A stretch of DNA of 58,824 nucleotides from an uncultured Granulosicoccus sp. (GTDB lineage: Bacteria; Pseudomonadota; Gammaproteobacteria; Granulosicoccales; Granulosicoccaceae), in NCBI GenBank assembly GCA_937991945.1, contig CALKLO010000043.1:1-58824 (forward strand). Direction: 5' to 3'. The translations under genes and the position numbers were made by a program. The notes beneath the pieces were generated by a model that saw nothing but the letters and a program-made list of their open reading frames with translations, was not told the origin of the DNA and did not search any database. Numbering within the stretch: position 1 is the stretch's first letter; the number at the start of each line of letters is the position of its first letter. Of this stretch, positions 8,459 to 17,741 are shown piece by piece.

Positions 8459-9589
8459 ATGATCAAACGAATACTTCTCTCCTTAATTGGAGTGGGCATC
8501 ATTTTCGGTGTTCTGGCGTTTTTTAAAATCACGCAATTTAAAGACATGGGTGCTGCAGCGCCTAAAGGTGGACCACCACCCACCGCAATAACCGCTGCAA
8601 GCGTAGAGCGCGCTGAGTGGGAAGTCACCATACGCTCCATCGGCACGCTCGAAGCTGCACAAGGGGTGATCATTACAGCCGACTTACCGGGCCGAGTATC
8701 ACGCCTGTATTTTGATGGTGGCGAGCGAGTAACAACTGGCAGCCTTCTGTTGGAGCAAGAGACCAGCACCGAAGATACACAATTAAACGCCGCTGATTCA
8801 GATTTAGTCCTGGCGCAAAGCAATCTGGATCGCGTATCGCGACTGTATCGGAGTCGAGTTGTTTCTCGAGCAGAGTTTGACGCAGCACAATCTCAAGCAA
8901 GTGCTGCACAGGCACAGCTAGACAACATCACGGCAAGCCTGGCTAAGAAGAAAATCACCGCACCGTTCGATGGAAGACTCGGATTGCGTTTAGTGAATAT
9001 CGGCCAAGACCTCTCCCAGGGCGTCGCTATTGTTTCATTGCAAGCACTTGATCCTATGCGCGTCAACTTCTCGCTGCCACAAAAAGCGTTGGCCGACATC
9101 AAGGACGGCTTAACGGTTCGCGTCACAAGCAATGCGGTCCCCGATCGTGTATTCGATGGCAGCATTACCGCCATAAATACAGTAGTTGATGCGCAAACGC
9201 GCACAATCCGAACCCAAGCGACTCTCAACGTCAATGCTGACGATGGGTCAGAAACACCCAGCCTACTACCGGGCATGTTCGCAAGCGTTGAAGTGGTATT
9301 GCCAGAAGCAAAACAAGTATTAATGATTCCTATATCGGCCGTTAATTTTGCCACTTTCGGCGATTCTGTATTCGTCCTTGAAAACAATGAAAACGATCAG
9401 CTCAGCGCCAGGCAACAGTTTGTGCAGCTGGGCGAACGGCGAGGCGACTTTGTTGAAGTCACCAAAGGTCTTGAGGAAGGTCAAAACCTGGCAAACGACG
9501 GCGTCTTTAAATTACGTAACGGTGCTACCGTTTTGATAAAAGAAGGCGGCTCAGAACCTAGCCTGAACCCGCAACCAGACAACGCCTGA
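8459..9589 (+). CDS. RND efflux periplasmic adaptor (membrane fusion protein)
   Basis: A 376-aa HlyD/AcrA-type adaptor that links an inner-membrane RND pump to an outer-membrane channel. I use ATG 8459; a TTG three codons upstream is possible. An N-terminal hydrophobic anchor (about 2-22) is followed by a lipoyl half-motif, a helical hairpin rich in Ala, Gln and Ser (about 95-160), the second lipoyl half (ITAPFDGRLGLRLVNIGQ), and beta-barrel and membrane-proximal domains. There is no lipobox, so it is probably held by an uncleaved anchor. The RND pump follows 7 bp later. No outer-membrane channel gene is in the set. Confidence 0.93.
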   Translation: MIKRILLSLIGVGIIFGVLAFFKITQFKDMGAAAPKGGPPPTAITAASVERAEWEVTIRSIGTLEAAQGVIITADLPGRVSRLYFDGGERVTTGSLLLEQETSTEDTQLNAADSDLVLAQSNLDRVSRLYRSRVVSRAEFDAAQSQASAAQAQLDNITASLAKKKITAPFDGRLGLRLVNIGQDLSQGVAIVSLQALDPMRVNFSLPQKALADIKDGLTVRVTSNAVPDRVFDGSITAINTVVDAQTRTIRTQATLNVNADDGSETPSLLPGMFASVEVVLPEAKQVLMIPISAVNFATFGDSVFVLENNENDQLSARQQFVQLGERRGDFVEVTKGLEEGQNLANDGVFKLRNGATVLIKEGGSEPSLNPQPDNA

Positions 9590-9596
9590 GACCACC

Positions 9597-12500
9597 ATGC
9601 ATTTCACGGATATATTTGTAAAACGTCCTGTCCTTGCGGTGGTTGTCAGTCTGCTTATCGTTATTGCAGGCATTCAAGCCGTCAGCAGTCTTAGCGTCAG
9701 ACAATACCCAAGAAACGACAACGCAGTTGTCACGATTAATACAGCCTACATTGGTGCCAGCGCTGAGTTGGTTCGAGGCTTTATCACAACCCCACTCGAA
9801 CGCGCTGTTTCAGGGGCCGACGGCGTTGAATACGTATCGTCTTCTAGTGCTCAAGGACTATCAACGGTCAATGTTCGCTTGGAGCTCAATTACGACCCTA
9901 TTAAAGCCTTGTCCGAGATCAGTTCAAAGGTCAATCAGGTGCGCGGGGACTTACCTCCTGAAGCTGAAATTCCGGTTATTAATGTCGAATCTGCCGACAG
10001 TACGGTGGCTTCTGCGTATTTAAGTTTTACCTCAGACATTCTTGAACCCAATCAAATCACAGATTTTCTAACCCGCGTAGTGCAACCCCGGCTAGCGGCT
10101 CGTGATGGCGTCCAACGTGCTGAGATACTGGGTGGGCGAAACTTTGCCATGCGCATCTGGCTTGATCCAACCTTGCTTGCCGCACACAACGTCACACCCG
10201 GCCAAGTCAGGCAAGCTCTGGGTGCCAACAACTATCTATCGGCTTTAGGCAAAACCAAAGGTGCACTCATTGAAGTCAACCTTGCTGCCAATACCGACTT
10301 ATCAACCGTAGAGGAATTTGAGGAGCTTGTTATCGCATCCAATGGCGATGCAATCACGCGAATACGCGACATCGCGATCGTTGAGCTAGGAGCCGATTTA
10401 ACCGATGTAGAAGTTCGTTATAGCGGCGACAAAGCTATTTTTATGGGTATATGGCCACTACCCAACGCTAATACTCTAGATGTCATCAAAGGGGTTCGTG
10501 AAGAACTAGACGATATCAAACGCACGCTGCCTACGGGTATGACAGCGGCAGTTGCTTACGATGCATCTGAGTACATAGCCAGCTCAATCAGTGAAGTAGT
10601 TACAACACTTGTCGAAACCTTGATCATCGTCATGCTCGTAATCTTCCTGTTCATGGGATCACTGCGATCGGTCATCGTGCCTATTATGGCAATACCCATC
10701 TCATTGATTGGGGCTGTCTTTCTGATGCAAACCTTTGGCTTCAGCGTAAATCTATTAACGCTTCTGGCTATTGTTTTATCAGTGGGTTTGGTTGTCGACG
10801 ATGCCATCGTTGTTGTAGAAAATGTTGAACGCCACATAAGCGAAGGCAAGTCCCGTGTCGATGCTGCCCTACTGGGCGCCAGAGAACTCGTAGGTCCTGT
10901 GATAGCCATGACAGCAACCTTGGTCGCCGTGTATCTGCCCATTGGTTTGCAAGGTGGACTAACAGGCTCTTTGTTCAAAGAGTTTGCTTTCACGCTTGCC
11001 GGTGCTGTGACAATTTCAGGCATCGTCGCCCTGACTCTATCGCCCATGATGTCTGCAGCGCTGCTCAGAGAAGGCGATTCTGAACGCGGTTTTCAAAAGA
11101 AAGTTAACAACACCTTTGATGCTGTGCGACGCAGATACGTAAAATTGCTCAACGGCACGCTCAAAGCGCGACCAGCGGTGTACATCGTCTGGATCTGCAT
11201 ATCCTTAATGTGCGTCCCGTTGTTCATCTTGTCAGCCAAAGAGCTCGCCCCTACAGAAGACCAAGGCATTATATTTGGCATTGTAAACGGCTCTGGTAAC
11301 GCAACCATTGAAGCGGCCTCCCGCTATGCCGCGCAAGCAGACGATGCATTCAATAGCATTGAAGAAACAGATTTTACTTTCCAGCTGACGTTTCCTTCAT
11401 CCGGCTTTGCTGGCATGGTGCTAAAAGACTGGAGCGAACGTGAACGCTCAGTATTTGATATCAAACCAGAGATAGGTCAAAAGCTGAGTAACATCGCTGG
11501 GTTCAACATGTTTCCCATTACGCCAGCAGCCCTACCTGGTGGCGGGCAATTTCCTGTCGAATTCATCATAGCGTCTACCGCTGAGCCTGAAGAAATTCTG
11601 CAGTTTGCTCAGCAAATACAATTGAAAGCGCTTCGTTCAGGCAAGTTTGCTTTTCCGCCTATCATCGATACCAAGATCGATAAAGCTCAAACCGAAATCG
11701 TGTTTGATAGAGACCGAGTCGCCGACATGGGACTCACCATGCAACAAGTCGGTGCCGATGTCGGCACATTGCTGGGCGGAGGCTTTGTAAATCGCTTTAA
11801 TATCGAAGGGCGAAGCTATCGCGTTATTCCACAAGCCTTACGAAGCGAGCGACTAAACCCCGATCAACTACAAGACCTATATGTAACAGGCCCTGATGGC
11901 ACGATGATCCAACTGGGATCAATAGCCTCAATTGAACACAGCACAGTGCCGCGCGCGTTAAATCGATTTCAACAGCTCAACGCGGTCATGCTCAGTGGCG
12001 TCTCCACAGTGCCACTCTCCGATGCACTGGCCTACTTAGAAGAAGCTGCAGCTGAGGTATTGCCGTCTGGGTATACCTTGGATTACACAGGCGAGTCTCG
12101 CCAGTTAAAGCTGGAAGGCAATAAGTTCTTACCGGCATTCGCCTTAGCGGTTGTACTTATTTACCTGACACTGGCGGCGCAGTTCAATAGCTTTCGAGAC
12201 CCGTTTGTTATCTTGGCAGGTTCAGTACCACTAGCCATGTTCGGTGCTCTGATATTCACATTTTTGCGAATACTGAACCCGGAGATGCGGTACTGGACTG
12301 ACTCATTTTCCACCACACTCAACATCTACTCACAAGTGGGCTTAGTAACATTGATTGGCTTGGTGGCAAAGAACGGCATCTTGGTGGTTGAATTTGCAAA
12401 GCAAATGCAACAACAAGGATTGAATAAGTTAGCTGCAATCAAAGCGGCGTCTACGACTCGATTCAGACCCATCCTGATGACTACATTTGCGACGGTAGCA

Positions 12501-12683
12501 GGACACTTCCCACTCATACTTGTCAGTGGACCTGGTGCTGAAGCTCGGAATTCAATTGGATTAGTGCTAGTCGGTGGAATGGCAATAGGGACTGTATTTA
12601 CCCTGTTTGTTATCCCGTCTATCTACATGTTGATCGCCAAAGACCTTGGCGGTAAACGTAACTCTTTGAAGGACCCTACCTGA
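9597..12683 (+). CDS. RND family efflux pump (AcrB/MexF-like, HAE1 type)
   Basis: A 1028-aa proton-driven inner-membrane exporter, full length for the hydrophobe/amphiphile efflux family. The paired acidic residues of TM4 are Asp401-Asp402 (VVDDAIVVVEN) and the TM10 lysine is Lys925 (VAKNGILVVEFA), so the proton relay is intact. Two large periplasmic loops follow TM1 and TM7. The N-terminus (FTDIFVKRPVLAVV) is typical. It forms an operon with the upstream adaptor. The specific substrate cannot be inferred. Its stop codon lies inside a perfect palindrome that should terminate transcription. Confidence 0.95.
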   Translation: MHFTDIFVKRPVLAVVVSLLIVIAGIQAVSSLSVRQYPRNDNAVVTINTAYIGASAELVRGFITTPLERAVSGADGVEYVSSSSAQGLSTVNVRLELNYDPIKALSEISSKVNQVRGDLPPEAEIPVINVESADSTVASAYLSFTSDILEPNQITDFLTRVVQPRLAARDGVQRAEILGGRNFAMRIWLDPTLLAAHNVTPGQVRQALGANNYLSALGKTKGALIEVNLAANTDLSTVEEFEELVIASNGDAITRIRDIAIVELGADLTDVEVRYSGDKAIFMGIWPLPNANTLDVIKGVREELDDIKRTLPTGMTAAVAYDASEYIASSISEVVTTLVETLIIVMLVIFLFMGSLRSVIVPIMAIPISLIGAVFLMQTFGFSVNLLTLLAIVLSVGLVVDDAIVVVENVERHISEGKSRVDAALLGARELVGPVIAMTATLVAVYLPIGLQGGLTGSLFKEFAFTLAGAVTISGIVALTLSPMMSAALLREGDSERGFQKKVNNTFDAVRRRYVKLLNGTLKARPAVYIVWICISLMCVPLFILSAKELAPTEDQGIIFGIVNGSGNATIEAASRYAAQADDAFNSIEETDFTFQLTFPSSGFAGMVLKDWSERERSVFDIKPEIGQKLSNIAGFNMFPITPAALPGGGQFPVEFIIASTAEPEEILQFAQQIQLKALRSGKFAFPPIIDTKIDKAQTEIVFDRDRVADMGLTMQQVGADVGTLLGGGFVNRFNIEGRSYRVIPQALRSERLNPDQLQDLYVTGPDGTMIQLGSIASIEHSTVPRALNRFQQLNAVMLSGVSTVPLSDALAYLEEAAAEVLPSGYTLDYTGESRQLKLEGNKFLPAFALAVVLIYLTLAAQFNSFRDPFVILAGSVPLAMFGALIFTFLRILNPEMRYWTDSFSTTLNIYSQVGLVTLIGLVAKNGILVVEFAKQMQQQGLNKLAAIKAASTTRFRPILMTTFATVAGHFPLILVSGPGAEARNSIGLVLVGGMAIGTVFTLFVIPSIYMLIAKDLGGKRNSLKDPT

Positions 12684-12697
12684 TCATCAGGTAGGGT
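12673..12697. terminator. Perfect bidirectional terminator palindrome overlapping the RND stop codon
   Basis: ACCCTACCTGA at 12673-12683 pairs perfectly with 12687-12697 around a TCA loop. TTTA follows on the plus strand. The arm includes the RND TGA stop, and the other end touches the stop of the opposing lipoprotein gene at 12698. It serves both convergent genes. Confidence 0.75.
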
Positions 12698-13384
12698 TTA
12701 AATTCTATCAGCGAAGTCGAATAGGCCAGTGTAATGACCCTCGGCACTCATACCGTTTTCAAGCATTAAGCTAAACGATAGTTCGATATCGGGCAGCTCG
12801 CCGCCGAATTCAAACGTGCCACCTATGACATTGAATATCTCGTTAGCCTCGACATCTCCACTACTATTCAAATCGATGCCCACTGTTGCTTGGTCAAAAT
12901 ACGAATTTCCAGCCAATACGCCACCCCCTGAACCAAACGGCGAATAACTGTACGTAGCAAATGCAAATGAATCGCCTGGGCTATACAACTCACCGTAGAC
13001 GATAGCCGAAGCCTCAACCGGTACCAACAGGCTGTGCGTCACGCCATCAATGATGGTCGGCGTTAGTAGAAACTTGCCATTTGTAATCGTAAAATCGATG
13101 CTGTAATGATCACCTTCAACGCCCCAAATGTCTCCTAGCGCGGAATTGAGAGGATATTGCTCTTCACTAACAGTGACACTGCTGTCCCCTTCAGGCCCCA
13201 AGGTATCGGGGACATCATCAATCGGCTGAGCAATGTTTGGCGGCTGAGAAGCATCGCTTCCGCTATCGTCATCTAATGGCAGTTGTGCTTCTTCAGCGGG
13301 TGAATCGGTTCCAGAATTCCCGCAGCCGACTAGCCCGAAAGCCATCGCGCAGGTACACCAGATGTAGATATGCAATCGACTCAT
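12698..13384 (-). CDS. Secreted lipoprotein with an EF-hand-like loop, function unknown
   Basis: 228 aa. The signal peptide ends in a lipobox, LVGC, with lipidated Cys21. An acidic, Pro/Ser-rich linker covers about 22-80, followed by a globular beta-rich domain. Residues 171-182 (DLNSSGDVEANE) have the spacing of a canonical 12-residue EF-hand calcium loop, with acidic residues at positions 1, 7 and 12 and Gly at 6. No family recognised. It lies 102 bp downstream of ynjF on the same strand but is separated from it by a terminator, so it is probably expressed independently. Confidence 0.65.
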   Translation of the reverse strand: MSRLHIYIWCTCAMAFGLVGCGNSGTDSPAEEAQLPLDDDSGSDASQPPNIAQPIDDVPDTLGPEGDSSVTVSEEQYPLNSALGDIWGVEGDHYSIDFTITNGKFLLTPTIIDGVTHSLLVPVEASAIVYGELYSPGDSFAFATYSYSPFGSGGGVLAGNSYFDQATVGIDLNSSGDVEANEIFNVIGGTFEFGGELPDIELSFSLMLENGMSAEGHYTGLFDFADRI

Positions 13385-13413
13385 TGACTATTCAACCGAC
13401 CTTCGGAAATTAG

Positions 13414-13435
13414 AAAAAAATTCGGGATTTCCGAA
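13414..13435 (-). terminator. Rho-independent terminator of the ynj operon
   Basis: Read on the minus strand, TTCGG-aaatc-CCGAA is followed by seven T residues. A longer alternative pairing exists between 13427-13435 and 13402-13410 (nine perfect pairs), which would be mutually exclusive with the terminator stem. Confidence 0.65.
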
Positions 13436-13486
13436 CTTTTGTTTTATCACACCATATTCATAGTTAATTTTTGGCGTTACGTCCAG

Positions 13487-14092
13487 CTATCTAAGCGTGC
13501 GGTAACCGAAAATGACGCGATTGGCGGTCGTAATAAGGCACAAAATCGAAAACACCCACGCAAAAATTGCAAAATACGACGCGAAGAGACACATGAGCGC
13601 GAAGCAGACGATAGTTTCCGTCCCTTCGGCTAAGCCATTGAGGTAATACAAGCTTTTGTACTCAAAATCAGGGCTGACTACCGAATGTTTGTCTGCAAGC
13701 GTTGCAAACGCGAGGAAACTGGCTCCGGTACCCACAAAACTGGCAATTAAAACAGCTGCTGCGAGTGCGTTTTGTTCAGGGTCTGCCAGTGCGAAGCCTA
13801 AGGGGAATAATGCATAGAATATAAAATCTAACGTTATATCCAGAAAACCACCTGCATCACTCGGAGAACTTAACCGCGCAAGCTCACCATCAACGCCATC
13901 CGCAAGACGATTGAGCAAAAGACAGGCTAGCCCTATTAGTGGGTATCCCAAGGCCACAGCCGGTACACAAGCAACACCCAGTACAAATCCAACAACCGTG
14001 ACAGTGTCAGGCTTGACTCCACGCCGATGCAAACTGACAGCGACCCGCTTCAAGGGTGCTTTGAGTAACGGCACGATGTGTTTATCCAACAT
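13487..14092 (-). CDS. ynjF: CDP-alcohol phosphatidyltransferase family membrane protein (YnjF-like)
   Basis: A 201-aa integral membrane enzyme of the CDP-alcohol phosphotransferase family, which transfers a phosphatidyl or phospho-substituent from a CDP-linked donor to an alcohol. The full catalytic signature is present: Asp65, Asp68, Gly69, Ala72, Arg73, Gly81, Asp85 and Asp89, which bind the metals and CDP. About six helices are expected. Gene order ynjB-ynjC-ynjD-ynjF matches Escherichia coli apart from the missing rhodanese ynjE. It starts 8 bp after ynjD, so it is probably the last operon gene. The alcohol substrate is unknown, but the ABC importer encoded upstream may supply it. Confidence 0.88.
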   Translation of the reverse strand: MLDKHIVPLLKAPLKRVAVSLHRRGVKPDTVTVVGFVLGVACVPAVALGYPLIGLACLLLNRLADGVDGELARLSSPSDAGGFLDITLDFIFYALFPLGFALADPEQNALAAAVLIASFVGTGASFLAFATLADKHSVVSPDFEYKSLYYLNGLAEGTETIVCFALMCLFASYFAIFAWVFSILCLITTANRVIFGYRTLR

Positions 14093-14100
14093 AGTGGTGG

Positions 14101-14766
14101 CTATACCGTTTGTATATTCAATGGCTCGACGCTATGGGTGCAATCGCTAATGGTCAACACTTTGGCACCTTCAGGAATGTCCGCTACATCATGCGTCACG
14201 AGTAGTACCGGAAGTTGTGCCGCCGCATCCCATGTGAAACGCCGAATCTGCTCTCTAAGTGCTGTGTCCAATCCTGAAAAAGGCTCATCGAGTAATAATG
14301 CGCACGGATCAGACAAAAGTGTGCGAACAAGACTGACTCGCGCTCGCTGCCCACCGGACAACGTTGCAGGATCACGATCTTCCATTCCACCTAAGCCTGC
14401 ATCAACCAGACTTTGACTGACGCGCTCACGACGTGTTTGACGAGTCCCGCCACGCAAACCAAATTGCAAGTTATCGCCCACCGTCATGTGAGGAAATAAG
14501 TAGTCCTGTTGCAGCATCAAACCCAACCGTCGCTTTTCAGTTGGCAGATGATTGAGCTTTTTATCGCCTAGCCAGACATTACCGTGAGTGGTAATTCGGC
14601 TATCGGCAGTGCCTGTTAACCAACTTAAAATACTGGATTTGCCACTACCACTGGGCCCCATTAACGCCAAAACAGAGCCTGGTTCTATCGAAAATGATAG
14701 GTCTTGGACCAAGCATTGGCCTGAAGGTAGATGCAGACTCAAATTGTCGACGCGCAAAGGATGCAT
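14101..14766 (-). CDS. ynjD: ABC transporter ATP-binding protein (YnjD-like)
   Basis: A 221-aa ATPase subunit of an importer. The Walker A motif GPSGSGKSS is at 37-45. The ABC signature LSGGQRAR and a Walker B LLLDEPFSGLD follow. I place the start at ATG 14766, two bases after the ynjC stop. A longer frame upstream overlaps ynjC by 60 bases and adds an uncharacteristic leader, so I reject it. Size and order match E. coli YnjD (217 aa). The protein energises the fused permease encoded upstream. Confidence 0.88.
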   Translation of the reverse strand: MHPLRVDNLSLHLPSGQCLVQDLSFSIEPGSVLALMGPSGSGKSSILSWLTGTADSRITTHGNVWLGDKKLNHLPTEKRRLGLMLQQDYLFPHMTVGDNLQFGLRGGTRQTRRERVSQSLVDAGLGGMEDRDPATLSGGQRARVSLVRTLLSDPCALLLDEPFSGLDTALREQIRRFTWDAAAQLPVLLVTHDVADIPEGAKVLTISDCTHSVEPLNIQTV

Positions 14767-14768
14767 GC

Positions 14769-16451
14769 TTAAGCAATCGCTCTTGTTTGTTTTGGGGAAC
14801 GATCTCTTTGCAATCGGTTTTGCCGCCATCGAGGGTAAATTAATGCCAATACAAACGCTAGTAACGGCAGCAAACTTTGCAGCACAGCCAGCGCCGCAAT
14901 GACTCGTCGATCAACACCACCAAAGCTTGTGACCAATTCGGTTGCTAACGTTTGATGCCGCCCTGCCCCAAGTAGCAGTGTAGGTAAATATTGGGCAACA
15001 CTGACGGCAATAGCGACAGCTGCCGCCTGACACATAGGGCGGCGCAGCATCGGTAAACGAATCTTCCAAAGCACCGTCCAATAACCCGCGCCTAATGTGT
15101 GAGCCGCGTGCCCCCACGCGGGGTCAAGCTCACGCCATGCAACAGCTAATATCAGCACAACGTATGGCAAAGTATATAACCAATGCGTGTAAACCACGGT
15201 ACCCCAGTGCCCGTCAATGCCAGACCACAATGCCACAGCCTGCCAACCAAACAATAAACTCACTTGAGGGATCAACAGCGGTAAAAACCAAATGCCATCG
15301 ATCTTTGGTGCTATCCGATGCCGTTCCAGCTCTAACCAAGTGATGGCCGTGAGTATCGATGCCAACGTGACAGTGATTGCAATGCTGATCGTCGTCCACG
15401 CGGGCTGCAACAAGATATCTCCGCGAGTCGTCCAATTTTGCAACGTCCACTCACTCGGTAGTGCATCGGGAAATCGCCAGCGCCTGGTGAAGCTCCACAT
15501 AAGCAACAAGACTAGCGAGCCGATACACGCAAAGAGCAAACTCACAACAACCCCTTTGCCCGCAAATCGAAACACACCAAAACCACGACCACGGGCACCA
15601 CTGCGCCGTCTAGCCGTGGCCACCTTACCGACATAACGCTCCAAGCCCCACATAAAGAGAAAACAACCAGCGACCAACAAAGCAAGCAGCAAAGCCCCAG
15701 CTGACGCGGCTCCTCTCGAGTCCGGATCATTCACCAAACTCATGAGCATCACAGACAATGTGGGAGGACTACTCGGCCCTAACAACAGAGCCATATCCAC
15801 AACCGTTAAATTAAACGCAAGGATAATGAGCAGGGTTAAACGAATCCTTGAATAGAGTCTGGGCAAGATAAGCCGACTCCAACAACGCGCCGGCGAATAC
15901 CCCAACGTTCTGCCAATACGCAGAGAAGCCTCCACATTCAAAGCAGAGAGCTGCGCGGCGGCGGCCAACAACAAGAAAGGTGTCTCTTTAACGACTAGGC
16001 CTATCACTAGAGCCCAACCACCTGCATCAGGCACCACCCAATCCGTAGGCGGACGCTCCCACCCCGTCAATTCCGGGGATATTAAACGCACAATGGCCCC
16101 GCTTGGCGAAATCAAAAATAGCAGCCCAACAGCGATGGCCGCATGAGGTACCGCAAGTACGGGAGGTAGCGAGGCGCTAAGCAGTCGCCATAGTTTTGTG
16201 TCGTGAACGCAGACTAGCGTCAGTAGCGTTACCGCCAAAACGAGAACAGTGGCGATAACACCTGTGCGAAGGCTCAATACAACCGCAGAAGCGAATCTCG
16301 GATCGCCGACGACCGTTGCAAAACCGTCGTCAGAGGCAAGAGAGTCTACCAGCCCAAAAGCTGGCAGCACCGTACCTGCTGTGCCCAAGGCAATAGGCAG
16401 CAAAAACAAAATGGCCACAAACGCTGCCAGACAATATAGAAGCGGACGCAT
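14769..16451 (-). CDS. ynjC: Fused two-domain ABC permease (YnjC-like)
   Basis: A 560-aa inner-membrane protein made of two tandem permease halves, each with about six helices, so that one polypeptide does the work of a permease dimer, as in YnjC, ThiP and FbpB. Each half carries an EAA-like loop: around GRTLGYSPARCWSRLILPRL in the first and HTLGAGYWTVLWKIRLPML in the second. I use ATG 16451; a TTG 13 codons upstream is less likely. The binding-protein gene ynjB lies 72 bp upstream and ynjD directly follows. The YnjBCD substrate is unknown, and sequence does not settle it. Confidence 0.87.
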   Translation of the reverse strand: MRPLLYCLAAFVAILFLLPIALGTAGTVLPAFGLVDSLASDDGFATVVGDPRFASAVVLSLRTGVIATVLVLAVTLLTLVCVHDTKLWRLLSASLPPVLAVPHAAIAVGLLFLISPSGAIVRLISPELTGWERPPTDWVVPDAGGWALVIGLVVKETPFLLLAAAAQLSALNVEASLRIGRTLGYSPARCWSRLILPRLYSRIRLTLLIILAFNLTVVDMALLLGPSSPPTLSVMLMSLVNDPDSRGAASAGALLLALLVAGCFLFMWGLERYVGKVATARRRSGARGRGFGVFRFAGKGVVVSLLFACIGSLVLLLMWSFTRRWRFPDALPSEWTLQNWTTRGDILLQPAWTTISIAITVTLASILTAITWLELERHRIAPKIDGIWFLPLLIPQVSLLFGWQAVALWSGIDGHWGTVVYTHWLYTLPYVVLILAVAWRELDPAWGHAAHTLGAGYWTVLWKIRLPMLRRPMCQAAAVAIAVSVAQYLPTLLLGAGRHQTLATELVTSFGGVDRRVIAALAVLQSLLPLLAFVLALIYPRWRQNRLQRDRSPKQTRAIA

Positions 16452-16523
16452 TACAGAGCGACACTCTGGCCGGAGGTTTGCCACAGCCAATCAGGCAAAC
16501 AACCGGAGGCACTCACAATAATT

Positions 16524-17741
16524 TTATTGGCTGTAACGTTCAAGCCACGCAGTTTCCAGGGCGTTTGCCCAAGATGCATGTGGCTCAGGCAACACCGAAC
16601 CTTCACCGATAGGCAAGGCCCAAATACCTAAATCAATGCCTGCAAAAAGCGCTTGATCCGTGGGCTCGAGTGTCGATACATCCAACACCGTTGGCTCACC
16701 CCAAAATTCTGGATCTGCCTTGCGAGCTTGTGCTTCAGCCGAAATAAAGAAGTTGGCCGTTACCATGGCCGCAGCCTTTGCATTGGCATTCCATGGAATG
16801 GTCACAAAGTGGGTATTACCAATGGTGCCGTTGTCGAATACATAAGTACGAACCGTGTCCGGCAATTGACCACCGCTCACAGCAGCTGTAGCCTCATTAG
16901 GATTAAACGATAAGGCGATATCAATCTCACCGTCGTCCAGTAGCTGTCGCGTCATTTCACCACTGGTAGGCCACGTTTTGCCATTGCCGCGAAGCATTGG
17001 GTGAAGCGAATCTAGGTAGGCCCATAAAGGCGCTGTCACCGCCTCAAAATCGCTATTAGTCACATCATTAGCCAAGGCATCAGTAACCGCTTCTGAACCT
17101 GCGCCCAGCTCAATTAACAGCTGCTTGACGAATGTTGTGCCGTGAAATGCCGGTGGTGCTGGATAGGTGAACCTGCCACCCTCTTTTACAAAATTTAGGA
17201 GTGCCTGTGCTGAACGAGGTGGCTCTTCAACCGTCGCAGTGTCATGGATAAACACGAGCTGTGCGCCGCCCCAAGGTGATTCCAGCCCATCAACAGGTAC
17301 TGAAAAATCAGCTTTTATTGAAGGGGAATCTTTCACGAACTGCGCATTAGGCAAATGAGTTGCAAACGAGCCCCAGGTAAGCGCTTCGCGCTTCATAGCC
17401 GCAAAGTTTTCACCATTCACCCACATTAAGTCGACATTACCTTTGTCGTTGCGACCCACGAGCTTTGCAGCCTCTAGTTGGCCGACAATTTCTGCAATGT
17501 CGCCCACTTTCACATGCTCAAGGGTGACACCGTATTCATCGCTTAGATGCTCTGCGGCCCAAGCTAGGTAGCTATTGATGCGCTCACTGCCGCCCCAAGC
17601 GTTGAAATAAACACTCTGGCCACGTGCTTCAGCAACCACATCAGCCCACGGGGAATCCGGCTCGACAGCTTTCACGTGTGCACTGGCGAACAGCGCTAGC
17701 CCAATAGCGACAGACAAAAAGCGTTTGCGATTAGTAAACAT
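16524..17741 (-). CDS. ynjB: ABC transporter periplasmic binding protein (YnjB-like)
   Basis: A 405-aa extracellular solute-binding protein with a Sec signal peptide ending around residue 25 (SAHVKA). The opening ARGQSVYFNAWGG and the DLMWVNGENFAAMK segment are characteristic of the YnjB branch, which is related to iron and thiamine/polyamine-type type II binding proteins. The start is ATG 17741. It is the first gene of the ynjBCD-F operon and is divergent from yejA. The ligand is unknown. Pairing with a CDP-alcohol phosphotransferase gene suggests an alcohol or head-group precursor, but that is inference. Confidence 0.87.
   Translation of the reverse strand: MFTNRKRFLSVAIGLALFASAHVKAVEPDSPWADVVAEARGQSVYFNAWGGSERINSYLAWAAEHLSDEYGVTLEHVKVGDIAEIVGQLEAAKLVGRNDKGNVDLMWVNGENFAAMKREALTWGSFATHLPNAQFVKDSPSIKADFSVPVDGLESPWGGAQLVFIHDTATVEEPPRSAQALLNFVKEGGRFTYPAPPAFHGTTFVKQLLIELGAGSEAVTDALANDVTNSDFEAVTAPLWAYLDSLHPMLRGNGKTWPTSGEMTRQLLDDGEIDIALSFNPNEATAAVSGGQLPDTVRTYVFDNGTIGNTHFVTIPWNANAKAAAMVTANFFISAEAQARKADPEFWGEPTVLDVSTLEPTDQALFAGIDLGIWALPIGEGSVLPEPHASWANALETAWLERYSQ

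Noticed and set aside
14767-14829. Longer YnjD start overlapping ynjC
   Set aside because: The added leader is not family-like and overlaps the permease gene. ATG 14766 matches the YnjD N-terminus and lies two bases after the ynjC stop.
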